Shown in pieces: positions 1-11,447 of a stretch of 64,000 bases of DNA. Position numbers and translations under genes: made by a program. Location of the stretch: assembly GCA_017615355.1 (NCBI GenBank), contig JAGAAJ010000130.1:1-64000 (forward strand), written 5' to 3'. How positions within the stretch are numbered: position 1 is the first letter of the stretch; every line of letters starts with the position of its first letter. The notes under the pieces were generated by a model. That model was not told where the DNA came from. It worked only from the letters and a program-made list of their open reading frames with translations, and did not search any database. Origin of the DNA: Prevotella sp. GTDB taxonomy: Bacteria > Bacteroidota > Bacteroidia > Bacteroidales > Bacteroidaceae.

Positions 1-110
1 ACGAAAACGAAAACGAAAACGATAACGATAACGAAAACGATAACGAAAACGATAACGAAAACGATAACGAAAACGATAACGATAACGAAAACGAAAAAAC
101 GATAACGATA
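1..110. repeat. Hexanucleotide tandem repeat (acgaaa/acgata)
   Basis: About 18 degenerate copies of a 6-bp unit that alternates between acgaaa and acgata, starting at the window edge. On the plus strand the frame starting at base 3 is open and reads alternating Glu/Asp-Asn until a stop at 123-125, so this may be the low-complexity end of a gene that begins outside the window; it could equally be non-coding. Related hexamers encode Asn-Glu/Asn-Gln linkers at 43620-43745 and 41517-41541. Confidence 0.85.
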
Positions 111-138
111 AACATTAACCATTAACCCTTAAACAATT
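111..138 (+). repeat. Four degenerate heptamers abutting a start codon
   Basis: Read in sevens this stretch is AACATTA, ACCATTA, ACCCTTA, AACAATT, and the next base is the A of the ATG at 139. It forms the immediate translation-initiation region of the downstream lipoprotein gene. The units are more degenerate than at other array sites in the window, so membership in the family is likely but not certain. Confidence 0.55.
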
Positions 139-1029
139 ATGAAAAAAGTAAAGAATTTTCTTATGGTCATGCTGATAATGGTGACCATGTTTAGTTTAGG
201 CGCTTGTGAGAAGGCTGTACTTGATGAACAGCAGGAAACAAAACCTCTTGAAGGCAATGTCATTATTCGTACCTCGATGTATGACATCGTGCCCTTTGAG
301 ACCCGCGCCGTGCAGAATGTGGCAGACTTCAGTAGTACTTTGGAGTTTGTGCTTTACCAGAATAACAAGAAGGTAAAGGCTGTTACGCAGAGTAAGTCGA
401 ACAGTAACTATGGACAAGTGGGAATTACACTTGAGCCTGGCACTTATAAACTCTTGGTGTTGGCACATAGTAGTGCGGGTGGTAATCCCAGCGTTGCCGA
501 CCCAGAATGTATCCAGTTTACAAACAGTGATGGCTTCTCTGATACCTTCTATTTCTATGGCGACATTGAGGTAAAATTAGAACAAACCACATATAACGTG
601 ACTTTGCAGCGTGCCACCTCGATGGTTCGTATCACTATTTTGGACGAGATCCCATCTGACGTGCAGAGAATCCGCCTCTACTATACTGGTGAGTCGGGCG
701 TATTCAATGCAGTAACGGGTATGGGTGGCTCAACAGATTCGCAACAGAGCATTTTGTTTAATGCTGTCGGAAAAACGGCTCCCCTTACACTTTGTGCCTA
801 TACCTTCCTGCGTAATGAAACGGGTTCGCTAAATATGACGATTACGGCATACGGAAGTAGCACGAGTGATGTCATCGCTACGAAGCAATTAAATAATATC
901 CCCATGAAGAATCACATGGTGACGGAATATAGCGGCTATCTATTTTCTACTCCACCGACAACCGTGGATGCTACCTTTAACCTGACAGCAGAAACCGGTT
1001 GGGAGGTATACCAGCAGCTAACTTTCTGA
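139..1029 (+). CDS. FimB/Mfa2-like fimbrial anchor lipoprotein
   Basis: A 296-residue exported lipoprotein. A basic N-terminus and a hydrophobic stretch run into a lipobox (LGAC) with the acylated cysteine at residue 23. The rest is beta-rich, with the layout of the FimB/Mfa2 family: an early TSMYDIVPFETRA segment, a GTYKLLVLAH strand and a late LTAETGWE strand. In Bacteroidales such proteins anchor or cap type V (FimA/Mfa1) fimbriae in the outer membrane. No fimbrillin gene is adjacent; the window's fimbrial operon is 50 kb away, so the partner may lie upstream of base 1. The start is fixed by the signal sequence. The 3' end overlaps the convergent methyltransferase gene by 12 bp. Confidence 0.7.
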   Translation: MKKVKNFLMVMLIMVTMFSLGACEKAVLDEQQETKPLEGNVIIRTSMYDIVPFETRAVQNVADFSSTLEFVLYQNNKKVKAVTQSKSNSNYGQVGITLEPGTYKLLVLAHSSAGGNPSVADPECIQFTNSDGFSDTFYFYGDIEVKLEQTTYNVTLQRATSMVRITILDEIPSDVQRIRLYYTGESGVFNAVTGMGGSTDSQQSILFNAVGKTAPLTLCAYTFLRNETGSLNMTITAYGSSTSDVIATKQLNNIPMKNHMVTEYSGYLFSTPPTTVDATFNLTAETGWEVYQQLTF

Positions 1030-1465
1030 TGATCGTCTGACCAGCAGCACCACGTTTTCAACGTGGGGTGTATGCGGGAACATGTCGACGGGCTGCACGG
1101 CGGCGACGCGATAATCAGCGTCCATGTCGTGCAGGTCGCGTGCTTGTGTGGCTGGGTTGCAGCTGACATAGACAATGCGCTCAGGGGCAGCACGCAGGAT
1201 GGTCTTCACCACGTCGGGATGCATACCGGCACGTGGAGGGTCGGTGATGATGACGTCGGGTCGCCCGTGCTCAGCGATGAAGTCGTCGGTGAGAATGTCC
1301 TTCATGTCGCCGGCATAGAACAGCGTGTTTGTAATGCCGTTTAGCTGTGAATTCACCTTGGCGTCCTCAATAGCCTCCGGCACGTACTCGATGCCGATGA
1401 CTTGGCGTGCCTGCCGAGCCACGAAGTTGGCGATGGTGCCCGTGCCGGTGTAGAGGTCATAAACT

Positions 1466-1493
1466 AGAGGTGAGAGGTGAGAGGTGAGAGGTG
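1466..1493. repeat. 4 x AGAGGTG heptamer array inside rlmD
   Basis: Four perfect tandem copies of AGAGGTG. On the coding (minus) strand this is CACCTCT, which has no stop in any frame and encodes the cycling peptide SHLSPLT. Because 7 is not a multiple of 3, copy number sets the downstream frame; the four copies present leave rlmD out of frame. The same heptamer family forms the arms of the insert in uvrA at 9519-9620. Confidence 0.95.
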
Positions 1494-1756
1494 GGAAAAG
1501 GCGAAGTCGCGGGCGACACAGTAGAGGTGGTAGGCCTGCTCGGTGTTCGTCTGGTAGAAGGACTTTGGGCCGACCTTGAATTTCAAATCCTCCATCAGCT
1601 CGAAGATATGATCCTGCCCCTTGAATAGCAGCACGTCCTGATCGCCGATGGTGTCGTTGCATTTCTGGTTGTCGAGATACATCAGCGAGGTGATCTGCGG
1701 GAATGTGTCAGCAAGGTGCTGCAGTAATGCAATAGCTTTTCTTCCGTCCTCACTCT

Positions 1757-1799
1757 CCCAACGGTTTTCCCCTCCTTTGGAGGGGTCGGGGGAGGCTTC
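1757..1799. repeat. Palindromic in-frame insert in rlmD
   Basis: A G/C-rich segment with an inverted repeat (CCCCTCC, a 3-base loop, GGAGGGG) followed by a G-run. It is read in frame as a Pro/Gly/Ser-rich peptide (SPDPSKGGENRW) in the central domain of the methyltransferase, where I know of no such peptide in the family. It looks like a second class of small dispersed element and does not break the frame. Confidence 0.55.
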
Positions 1800-2501
1800 T
1801 AAGTGAAACTGAATGATGACCATCAGTTCGCCGCTGGCGCTGTTTCGGATGATGACATCGCGCAAAAGTCCTACCTGCTGGCGGAGGTCGAAGAAGGTAA
1901 TGCCGTGCTCGATGGCATAGTCACGTATCTCGTTGCGAATCTTGTTGTGCAGGTCGTCCATGAGCCAGCACTTCTCGATGGGCAGAATCTTGTCAAAGGC
2001 ACCGGTGATGTGGAAACCGATGGCAGGTGTGTTTTTGATTAGCGTTTCGTCCTTTAACTGTTCGCTGGTCAGCCACTGCTTATTGGCGCAGCCAAAATCA
2101 AGTTTGTTGCGGTATTCCGTGGTCTTCACCGAGCCGAGGATGGGCTGGAATTCAGGCAATTCAATCTTGCCGATGCGGGAGAGCTGGTCATACACCTGCT
2201 GCTGCTTGAAGCGCAGCTGCTCCTCATAGGGCAGGTTCTGCCACTTACAGCCGCCGCACACACCGAAATGCTGGCAGAAAGGTTTTTCTCGTACCTTACT
2301 ATATTTGACAAAGCGCACCACTTCGCCCTCGGCGAAGGAGTGCTTCTTGCGTCGCAACTGTATGTCGCATACGTCGCCCGGCACACACCAGGGCACAAAA
2401 ACAACGAGGTCGTTCCAATGGAACAGGCACTTGCCTTCAGCCGCCACGGCCTCAATGGTCACATTCTCAAGCAGCGGCAGCGGTTTTTTGCTTCTTCCCA
2501 T

Positions 2502-4163
2502 TTACTTGTAAAGGTAGCGCTTGATACTCTTCTTTGGGGTCTTGGCAAACTCCTCGTCGTAAATCTCTATCTCGCTGATCTTCTCGTAGGCCGGCAGCAT
2601 CTGGTTCAATCCGTTGCGGTTCTGCTCCATGATGCCTTCCAGGTCTTCCTTGGTGAAGCCCAGGTTCTTGGCTTCGTCGAGGTCGGGATGTACGAGGGCG
2701 ACGAGCTTCTGGTCGCGCTGCACCACGATGCTTTCCACGACGAGTGTCATCGAGTTCAGCTTGTCCTCAATCTCCTCGGGATAGATGTTTTGACCGCTGG
2801 CACCGAGCAGCATATTCTTCGAGCGGCCGTTGATGAACACGTTGCCGTCTTCGTCCATCGTACCGAGGTCGCCGGTATGATACCAGCCCTGTGAGTCGAT
2901 GGTCTCGCGAGTGGCCTCTTCGTTCTTGTAGTAGCCCAGCATCACATTCAAGCCGCGTGTGAGTATCTCGCCGGGGATGTTCTCGGGGTCGGGAGAGTCG
3001 ATACGTATCTCCATGTTCTTCGCTGCCTTGCCGCACGAGCCGGGCACGAACAGCCGCCAGTCCTCATAGCTGATGATGGGGGCACACTCTGTAGCGCCGT
3101 AGCCCACGGTATAGGGGAAGTTGATGCGGTGCAGGAACTGTTCCACCTCCTGATTGAAGGCAGCGCCGCCGATGATAATCTCGAAGAAGTTGCCGCCAAA
3201 GGCTTTCCTCACCTCCTGGCAGATGGTGTCCCTCACCTTCTGCTCGATGACGGGGATCTGCAGCAGCAGTCGCATCCTCGGCGTCTGTATCTTCGGGAAC
3301 ACTTTTTTGCGAATGATCTTCTCGATGACCAGCGGCACGGCGATGATGACGGCAGGCTTGATGTCGGCAAAGGCCTGAGCAATGATAGCGGGCGACGGCA
3401 CACGGTTGAGGTAGTAGACGTGGCATCCGCGCAGGAACTCATAGCTGAACTCGAAGGCCATCGAATACATGTGTGCCATCGGCAGGATGGAGATGACGCA
3501 AGCGCCGGGCTTCACGTTCTCGCCCATGGCCTTGCAGGCGAAGTCGTAGTTCGACCACAGGGCACGGTAGGGTATCATCACGCCTTTCGAGAAACCAGTG
3601 GTGCCCGAGGTATAGTTGATGAGGGCCATCTCGTCGGGGCTCTGCTCATGATAGTAGCTGACGTGCTCCTTGCGGAAATACTTCGGGAACTTCTTGCCGT
3701 AGAGCTCGTTCAAGTGCTCACGGGCGTAGGTCAGCTTGTCGGTACGAGAGATCAGCAGTGAGTAGTCGTTGTTGCGGATGATGCCCTCCAGATGTGGCAT
3801 CTGCGCCGGGTCGATGGTGCCGCAGACGTGGTCGCCGGCAAAGAGCAGCTTCGCGTCGCTATGGTTCACGATATTGTGAATCTGGTCGGGAGTAAACTCA
3901 TGCAGGATAGGCACGGCGATGGCGCCGTAGGTCAGCGTGGCAAGGAAGGCCACCGTCCACTGGCTGCTGTTGCGCCCGCAGAGGGCAATCTTGTCGCCTC
4001 TGACCACGCCGCTGTTCTCGAAAAGAATGTGCACCTTCTCAATCTTGCGTGCCACATCGTGGTATTGCAGCGTCTGGCCCTTGTAGTCGGTCAGGGCATC
4101 CATATCCCAATGGTCGATAATGCTTTTCTCGATCAGGGCATTATAGCTAGGTATTTCTATCAT
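2502..4163 (-). CDS. AMP-forming acyl-CoA ligase (FadD-like), paralogue 2
   Basis: A 553-residue ANL-superfamily enzyme that would adenylate a carboxylic acid, probably a fatty acid, and pass it to CoA or another thiol. The AMP-binding P-loop NYTSGTTGFSKGV is at residues 183-195. The A5-type motif VGYGATE, the GEILTRG motif, the hinge WYHTGDLG and the late NGRSKNMLLGASGQNIYPEEIE segment are all present, ending in the lysine-rich KTPKKSIKRYLYK, so the enzyme looks complete and active. It is the second of two tandem paralogues, with rlmD starting immediately after its stop. The ATG at 4163 is preceded by a 40-bp gap containing a heptamer array. Substrate is not predictable from sequence. Confidence 0.9.
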   Translation of the reverse strand: MIEIPSYNALIEKSIIDHWDMDALTDYKGQTLQYHDVARKIEKVHILFENSGVVRGDKIALCGRNSSQWTVAFLATLTYGAIAVPILHEFTPDQIHNIVNHSDAKLLFAGDHVCGTIDPAQMPHLEGIIRNNDYSLLISRTDKLTYAREHLNELYGKKFPKYFRKEHVSYYHEQSPDEMALINYTSGTTGFSKGVMIPYRALWSNYDFACKAMGENVKPGACVISILPMAHMYSMAFEFSYEFLRGCHVYYLNRVPSPAIIAQAFADIKPAVIIAVPLVIEKIIRKKVFPKIQTPRMRLLLQIPVIEQKVRDTICQEVRKAFGGNFFEIIIGGAAFNQEVEQFLHRINFPYTVGYGATECAPIISYEDWRLFVPGSCGKAAKNMEIRIDSPDPENIPGEILTRGLNVMLGYYKNEEATRETIDSQGWYHTGDLGTMDEDGNVFINGRSKNMLLGASGQNIYPEEIEDKLNSMTLVVESIVVQRDQKLVALVHPDLDEAKNLGFTKEDLEGIMEQNRNGLNQMLPAYEKISEIEIYDEEFAKTPKKSIKRYLYK

Positions 4164-4179
4164 AGTATCAATCTAAAGT

Positions 4180-4207
4180 CTCTAAACTCTGAATTCTCAA
4201 CTCTCAA
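4180..4207. repeat. Heptamer array between the two ligase genes
   Basis: Four 7-bp units: CTCTAAA, CTCTGAA, TTCTCAA, CTCTCAA. The array overlaps the stop codon of the upstream ligase (4204-4206) and occupies most of the 40-bp gap before the next gene. No inverted partner array is visible nearby. Confidence 0.8.
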
Positions 4208-5856
4208 CTATACAAGTATCTCTTGATGCTTTTCTTCGGTGTCTTCTGGAATTCCTCGCCTTGCAGCTGTATCTGTGCCAGGCGGCTGTATGCCGGCAGC
4301 TGATCGTTCAGTTGCTGGCGGTTCTGCTCCATGATGCCCTGCAGCTCGTCGGGGCTGAAGTGCATCAGCTCGTCCTGGTCAGGATAGACCAGGGCCACGA
4401 GCTTCTGGTCGCGCTGCACCACGATGCACTCGCTCACCATCGGCATCGAGCTGAGCTTGTCCTCAATCTCCTCGGGATAGACGTTCTGGCCGTTGGCACC
4501 CAGCAGCATGTTCTTGATCCTTCCGCGGATGAAGATGTTGCCGTCATAGTCCATCGTGGCCAGGTCGCCGGTGTGATACCAGCCGTCCTTGTCGATGGCC
4601 TGCCTCGTGGCCTCATCGTTCTTGTAGTAGCCCAGCATCACGTTCGTGCCGCGTGTCAGTATCTCGCCGGCTGTGTTATGCGGGTCGGTGCTGTCGATGC
4701 GCACCGTCATGCCGTCGATGGGGCATCCGCATGAGCCCGGGGCAAACTCGGTGTGGTCGCGGTAGCTGATGAGCGGGGCACACTCCGTCGTGCCGTAGCC
4801 CACGGTGATGGGGAATCCGATGGACAGCAGGCACTGCTCCACCTCTTTCGACAACGGGGCACCGCCCACGATGACCTCGTAGGCCTGGCCGCCGAAGGCC
4901 TTCATCACCTGCTCCAGCACCTTCGCCTTCACCTTCTCCCTCACCACAGGCATGGCCAGCAGGAGTTTCATGCGGGGCGTCTGCAGCACGGGCAGCACCC
5001 GCTTGCGCACAATCTTCTCGATGATCAGGGGCACGGCGATGATGAGCCTCGGCTTCACGTCGGTGAAGGCCTTGGCAATCAGCGTGGGTGATGGCAGGCG
5101 GTTGAGGAAGAAGAGGTGGCAGCCGTTGCAGAATCCGAAAAGGAACTCAATGCTCAGACCGTACATGTGTGCCATGGGCAGGATGTCAAGCATGGGCGAG
5201 CCCGGCTTCACGTGCTTGCTGAGACGGTTGAGGCAGAAACTGATGTTACCCCACAAAGCACGGTAGGGCAGCATCACACCCTTTGAGAAGCCCGTCGTGC
5301 CGCTGGTGTAGTTGATCAGCGCCAGCTCCTCCTCGCTGTCCTCGTGAAAACGCACGTCGTCCTTCGTGAAGGCACGGGGATATCTTGAACCGAACATCAT
5401 ATTTAGATGTTCGCGTGCATAATTGAGCTGCTCAGAGCGCGAGATCATCAGCGAGAAGTCGGGCAGGTTGACGATGCCCTCCAACTGAGGCATCTGTTCG
5501 GGGTCGATCTCCTTCGCCACGAAGTCGCCGACGAAGAGGAGACGGGCCTCCGAGTGGTTGACGATATTGTGTACCTGCTCGGCATTGAACTCATGCAGGA
5601 TGGGCACTGCCACGGCGCCGTAGGTCAGCGTGGCCAGGAAGGTGACGGCCCAGTGAGCCGAGTTACGTCCGCAGATGGCAATCTTGTCGCCCTTCTGGAT
5701 GTTACAGTTCTCAAAAAGAATGTGTATCTTGCCGATTTTTCTTGCCACGTCATGAAACTGCAACGTCTGGCCCTGATAGTCAGTCAGTGCGTTTTGATCC
5801 CAGTTTTTAACAATGGCTTGGCGTATATAATCGTTAAAGCTTTTGCTTATTTCCAT
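4204..5856 (-). CDS. AMP-forming acyl-CoA ligase (FadD-like), paralogue 1
   Basis: A 550-residue paralogue of the next gene, with the same P-loop (NYTSGTTGFSKGV), VGYGTTE, GEILTRG, WYHTGDLA and NVYPEEIE motifs and the C-terminal KTPKKSIKRYLY. The longest open frame begins at 5937, but the ATG at 5856 is the likely start: it aligns with the paralogue's N-terminus, and a clear promoter at 5880-5911 lies inside the longer version. The final serine and stop codon fall inside a heptamer array, so the C-terminal residue differs from the paralogue. Likely heads an operon ligase-ligase-rlmD. A cytoplasmic or membrane-associated role in fatty-acid activation is inferred. Confidence 0.9.
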   Translation of the reverse strand: MEISKSFNDYIRQAIVKNWDQNALTDYQGQTLQFHDVARKIGKIHILFENCNIQKGDKIAICGRNSAHWAVTFLATLTYGAVAVPILHEFNAEQVHNIVNHSEARLLFVGDFVAKEIDPEQMPQLEGIVNLPDFSLMISRSEQLNYAREHLNMMFGSRYPRAFTKDDVRFHEDSEEELALINYTSGTTGFSKGVMLPYRALWGNISFCLNRLSKHVKPGSPMLDILPMAHMYGLSIEFLFGFCNGCHLFFLNRLPSPTLIAKAFTDVKPRLIIAVPLIIEKIVRKRVLPVLQTPRMKLLLAMPVVREKVKAKVLEQVMKAFGGQAYEVIVGGAPLSKEVEQCLLSIGFPITVGYGTTECAPLISYRDHTEFAPGSCGCPIDGMTVRIDSTDPHNTAGEILTRGTNVMLGYYKNDEATRQAIDKDGWYHTGDLATMDYDGNIFIRGRIKNMLLGANGQNVYPEEIEDKLSSMPMVSECIVVQRDQKLVALVYPDQDELMHFSPDELQGIMEQNRQQLNDQLPAYSRLAQIQLQGEEFQKTPKKSIKRYLYS

Positions 5857-5879
5857 TGCACATTTGCAAAAATTTTGTG

Positions 5880-5911
5880 CAAAGGTACTGTAAATTCTGC
5901 ACACCCGCAAA
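5880..5911 (-). promoter_or_regulatory. Bacteroidota promoter for the ligase operon
   Basis: Minus strand: TTTG at 5911-5908, a 20-bp spacer, TACCTTTG at 5887-5880. The start codon at 5856 follows 23 bases after the -7 box, giving a short leader. This is the primary sigma-factor pattern of Bacteroidota and it decides the start of the ligase gene. Confidence 0.85.
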
Positions 5912-6146
5912 TTTTTTGTGCAGTTTTTTTCGCACACGGCATATATTTGTAGTTTTTTTACACTTCAATTTGATTGCAGCTTGCCTTGGTGTGGCGTCCC
6001 TCCCTTGTTCGTCGTCTTAAGGAGAAATGGTGTGTGACTTATGTTTGATAATTTAAATTATAAAACTAAAAGTGATTATTTGTGGTAAAAAAGTTAAAAT
6101 TAACGAAATAATTAACGAAATATTTCTTTCCTATGGTTAAACGAAT
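5912..6146. other. Intergenic region between divergent operons
   Basis: AT-rich spacer between the ligase promoter and the rprX promoter. I see no gene, RNA structure or repeat that I can name here. Confidence 0.6.
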
Positions 6147-6154
6147 TATCTTTG
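6147..6154 (+). promoter_or_regulatory. Promoter -7 box for rprX
   Basis: TATCTTTG matches TAnnTTTG; the -33 element is not a clean TTTG. The rprX start follows about 80 bases downstream, leaving an untranslated leader. Confidence 0.6.
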
Positions 6155-6235
6155 CACTCGTCAATACACCAAAAGAAGAAAAGGCGTGAAACACCGAGCG
6201 TTGCTCGCCTGAACACTAATTAAAAAAAGAGATAC

Positions 6236-7792
6236 GTGAAGAAATCTACGATATGGATTATTGCCGCGGTGATGGGATTCTCGTTCCTGGGACTGCTCTA
6301 TGTGCAGATTGGCTACATCGAGGAGATGGCCAAAATGAAGCAGGAGCAGTTTGACGAGAGTGTCACCCGAAGCCTCTACCAGGCAGCGCACAACCTGGAG
6401 ATGAACGAGACGCTGCGCTATCTGGAGAAAGACGTGAGCGATGTGGAGCGCCGTGCCTATACACAGGACTCGATCATCGTGGACGGCATCAACGGTAGTA
6501 TACAGGAACAGCATGAGTTTGCCGTGTCGGCCGATGACGGCACCGTCTACTCAGCCTTCGAGCTGAAGACCTTCGCCACGAAGCCGCCCACCATCCCCAA
6601 GGCCATCATCATGAAGAGCGACAACTCGTCGATGTCGGAGGCCGCGAAATCGATGCAGGAGATTGTCCGCACCCGCTATGTCTACCAGAAGGCGCTGTTG
6701 GACGAGGTCGTGTACAATATTCTATATACGGCGAGTGACAAGCCCCTGAAGGAGCGTGTGAACTTCCTGCTGCTCGACAACGACATCAAGCAGGAGCTGC
6801 AGAACAACGGCATCAACCTGGCTTATCACTTCACCGTCTCGACAGCCGACGGCCGTGAGGTGTACCGCTGTCCGGACTACAGCGAGCAGGGCATAGAGAA
6901 GACGTATTCGACGAAGCTCTTCCGCAACGACCCTGCGTCGAAGATGGGCGTGGTGACGATCCACTTCCCCGACATGGACAAATACATCTATTCGTCGGTG
7001 CGATTCATGATTCCTGCCATCATCTTCACGCTGGTGCTGCTCGTGACGTTTATCTTCACCATCTTCGTCATCTTCCGTCAGAAGAGATATACGGAGATCA
7101 AGAACGACTTCATCAACAATATGACACACGAGCTGAAGACGCCCATCAGCAGCATCTCGCTGGCAGCACAGATGCTGGGCGACGAGACGGTGCCCAAGAG
7201 TCCGCAGATGCAGAAGCACCTGGGCGGTGTGATCAACGACGAGTCGAAGCGCTTGCGCTTCCTGGTGGAGAAGGTGCTGCAGATGTCGATGTTCGACAGG
7301 AAGACGGTGTCGTTCAAGAAGAAGGAGCTCGACCTGAACGAGCTGCTGGAGCAGACGGCCTCGACGTTCTCGCTGCGTGTGGAGCACACCGGTGGACATA
7401 TCTACACCGAGATTGAGGCTGTTGACTCGGCCATCTATGTCGACGAGGTGCATTTCACGAATGCCATCACCAACCTGATGGACAACGCGGTGAAATACCG
7501 CAAGCCCGACGAGCCCCTCGACATCCACCTGCGTACCTGGAACGAGGGCGACAAGCTCTGCTTCTCGATAGCCGACACGGGCCAGGGCATCAAGCGTGAG
7601 AACGTTAAGAAGATCTTTGAGAAGTTCTACCGCGTACATACCGGCAACGTGCACGATGTGAAGGGCTTCGGCCTCGGCCTGGCCTACGTGAAGAAGATCA
7701 TCAACCTGCATGAGGGTGAGATCAAGTGTGAGAGTGAGTTGGGTAAAGGCACTAAGTTTACCATCTCCTTACCCATCCTCAAGGAAGAATAA
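6236..7792 (+). CDS. rprX: Sensor histidine kinase RprX
   Basis: A 518-residue membrane sensor kinase. One transmembrane helix is at about 5-25, a periplasmic sensor region follows to about 255, and a second helix (about 258-280) leads to the HisKA motif FINNMTHELKTPISS with the phospho-accepting His298. The ATPase domain has the N box (NAITNLMDNAVKY), DTGQGI and GFGLGLAYV. The start is a GTG after an A-rich leader. It is paired with the RprY-type regulator 47 bp downstream. In Bacteroides fragilis RprX/RprY was found through altered tetracycline-resistance regulation and envelope effects; the natural signal is not established. Name assigned from the pair's overall match. Confidence 0.88.
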   Translation: MKKSTIWIIAAVMGFSFLGLLYVQIGYIEEMAKMKQEQFDESVTRSLYQAAHNLEMNETLRYLEKDVSDVERRAYTQDSIIVDGINGSIQEQHEFAVSADDGTVYSAFELKTFATKPPTIPKAIIMKSDNSSMSEAAKSMQEIVRTRYVYQKALLDEVVYNILYTASDKPLKERVNFLLLDNDIKQELQNNGINLAYHFTVSTADGREVYRCPDYSEQGIEKTYSTKLFRNDPASKMGVVTIHFPDMDKYIYSSVRFMIPAIIFTLVLLVTFIFTIFVIFRQKRYTEIKNDFINNMTHELKTPISSISLAAQMLGDETVPKSPQMQKHLGGVINDESKRLRFLVEKVLQMSMFDRKTVSFKKKELDLNELLEQTASTFSLRVEHTGGHIYTEIEAVDSAIYVDEVHFTNAITNLMDNAVKYRKPDEPLDIHLRTWNEGDKLCFSIADTGQGIKRENVKKIFEKFYRVHTGNVHDVKGFGLGLAYVKKIINLHEGEIKCESELGKGTKFTISLPILKEE

Positions 7793-7805
7793 AAATTGAA
7801 CAATA

Positions 7806-7834
7806 AATTGTAAATCGTAAATTGTAAAATTGTA
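7806..7834 (+). repeat. Heptamer array just before rprY
   Basis: Units AATTGTA, AATCGTA, AATTGTA and an 8-bp AAATTGTA, ending six bases before the rprY ATG at 7840. It fills the rprX-rprY gap and so forms the initiation region of rprY. Confidence 0.75.
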
Positions 7835-7839
7835 AATCT

Positions 7840-8534
7840 ATGGACGAGAATCTGAAAATTTTGCTGTGCGAGGACGACGAGAACCTCGGCATGTTATTGA
7901 GAGAGTATCTGGCCGCCAAGGGCTATGAGGCTGAGCTCTGCCCCGACGGTGAGGCCGGCTATAAGGCCTTCCTGAAGACCAAGTTCGACATCTGCGTGCT
8001 CGATGTGATGATGCCCAAGAAGGACGGCTTCACCCTGGCACAGGAGATCAGGGCCGCCAATCCTGAGATTCCCATCATCTTCCTCACCGCCAAGACGCTG
8101 AAGGAGGATATCCTCGAGGGCTTCAAGATTGGTGCCGACGACTACATCACCAAGCCCTTCTCGATGGAGGAGCTGGTCTATCGCATCGACGCCATCCTGC
8201 GCCGTGTGCGTGGCAAGAAGAACAAGGAGTCAACGCTCTACCGCATCGGCAACTTCACCTTCGACACCCAGAAGCAGCTGCTTTGCATCGGCGACCAGCA
8301 GACGAAGCTCACCACCAAGGAGAACGAGCTCCTGGCGCTGCTCTGCTCACATGCCAACGAGATTCTGCAGCGTGACTTCGCCCTGAAGACCATCTGGATT
8401 GACGACAACTACTTCAATGCCCGCTCGATGGACGTCTATATCACGAAGCTGCGCAAGCACCTCAAGGACGATCCGCAGATCGAGATCATCAACATCCACG
8501 GCAAGGGCTACAAGCTCATCACGCCGGAAGAGGA

Positions 8535-8538
<4 letters not shown>
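7840..8538 (+). CDS. rprY: Response regulator RprY (OmpR family)
   Basis: A 232-residue OmpR/PhoB-type regulator. The receiver domain (about 5-118) has the acidic pocket EDD at 11-13, the phosphorylated Asp55 in LDVMMPKKDGF, the conserved Thr in FLTAKT and Lys in TKPF. The winged-helix DNA-binding domain (about 135-230) ends with SMDVYITKLRKHLKDD and INIHGKGYKLI. It is almost certainly phosphorylated by the adjacent RprX. Its stop overlaps the stop of the convergent uvrA by a few bases. Confidence 0.92.
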
Positions 8539-11444
<2,906 letters not shown>

Positions 11445-11447
11445 AGC

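Larger units (their letters stand above)
1018..2501 (-). pseudogene. rlmD: 23S rRNA m5U methyltransferase, frame-broken by a heptamer array
   Basis: Two overlapping minus-strand frames together make one RumA/RlmD-type enzyme, which would methylate uracil C5 in 23S rRNA using SAM. The upstream frame (2501 to 1464) has the TRAM-like N-terminus, the Cys-rich CxxCGGCKWQ iron-sulfur motif and the central domain. The downstream frame (readable to 1018) has the SAM-binding DLYTGTGTIA motif, the TDPPRAG motif and the catalytic VSCNPAT cysteine motif. The frames part inside a 4 x 7-bp repeat at 1466-1493, and a TAG lies just past it. Joined length would be about 490 residues, near the family norm plus inserts. 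One extra heptamer, or two fewer, would restore the frame, so this may be a phase-variable gene, a pseudogene or an assembly artefact. The gene directly follows the ligase stop at 2502. Confidence 0.85.

Noticed and set aside
1..110. CRISPR-like array
   Set aside because: The period is 6 bp with no spacers; it is a simple tandem repeat.
1018..1662. A separate 214-residue gene starting at 1662
   Set aside because: Its first 50 or so residues are an out-of-frame reading of the rlmD gene; only the part after the heptamer array is real and it continues the methyltransferase.
2502..5856. Tandem ligases as a single gene split by frameshift
   Set aside because: Each has a full set of motifs, its own start and a full family length; they are paralogues.
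5857..5937. 27-residue N-terminal extension of the first ligase
   Set aside because: The promoter lies inside it and the paralogue lacks it.
6722..7711. Long minus-strand frame opposite rprX
   Set aside because: Composition is that of an antisense shadow of a GC-rich coding region, with no family match; the plus strand encodes a complete histidine kinase.
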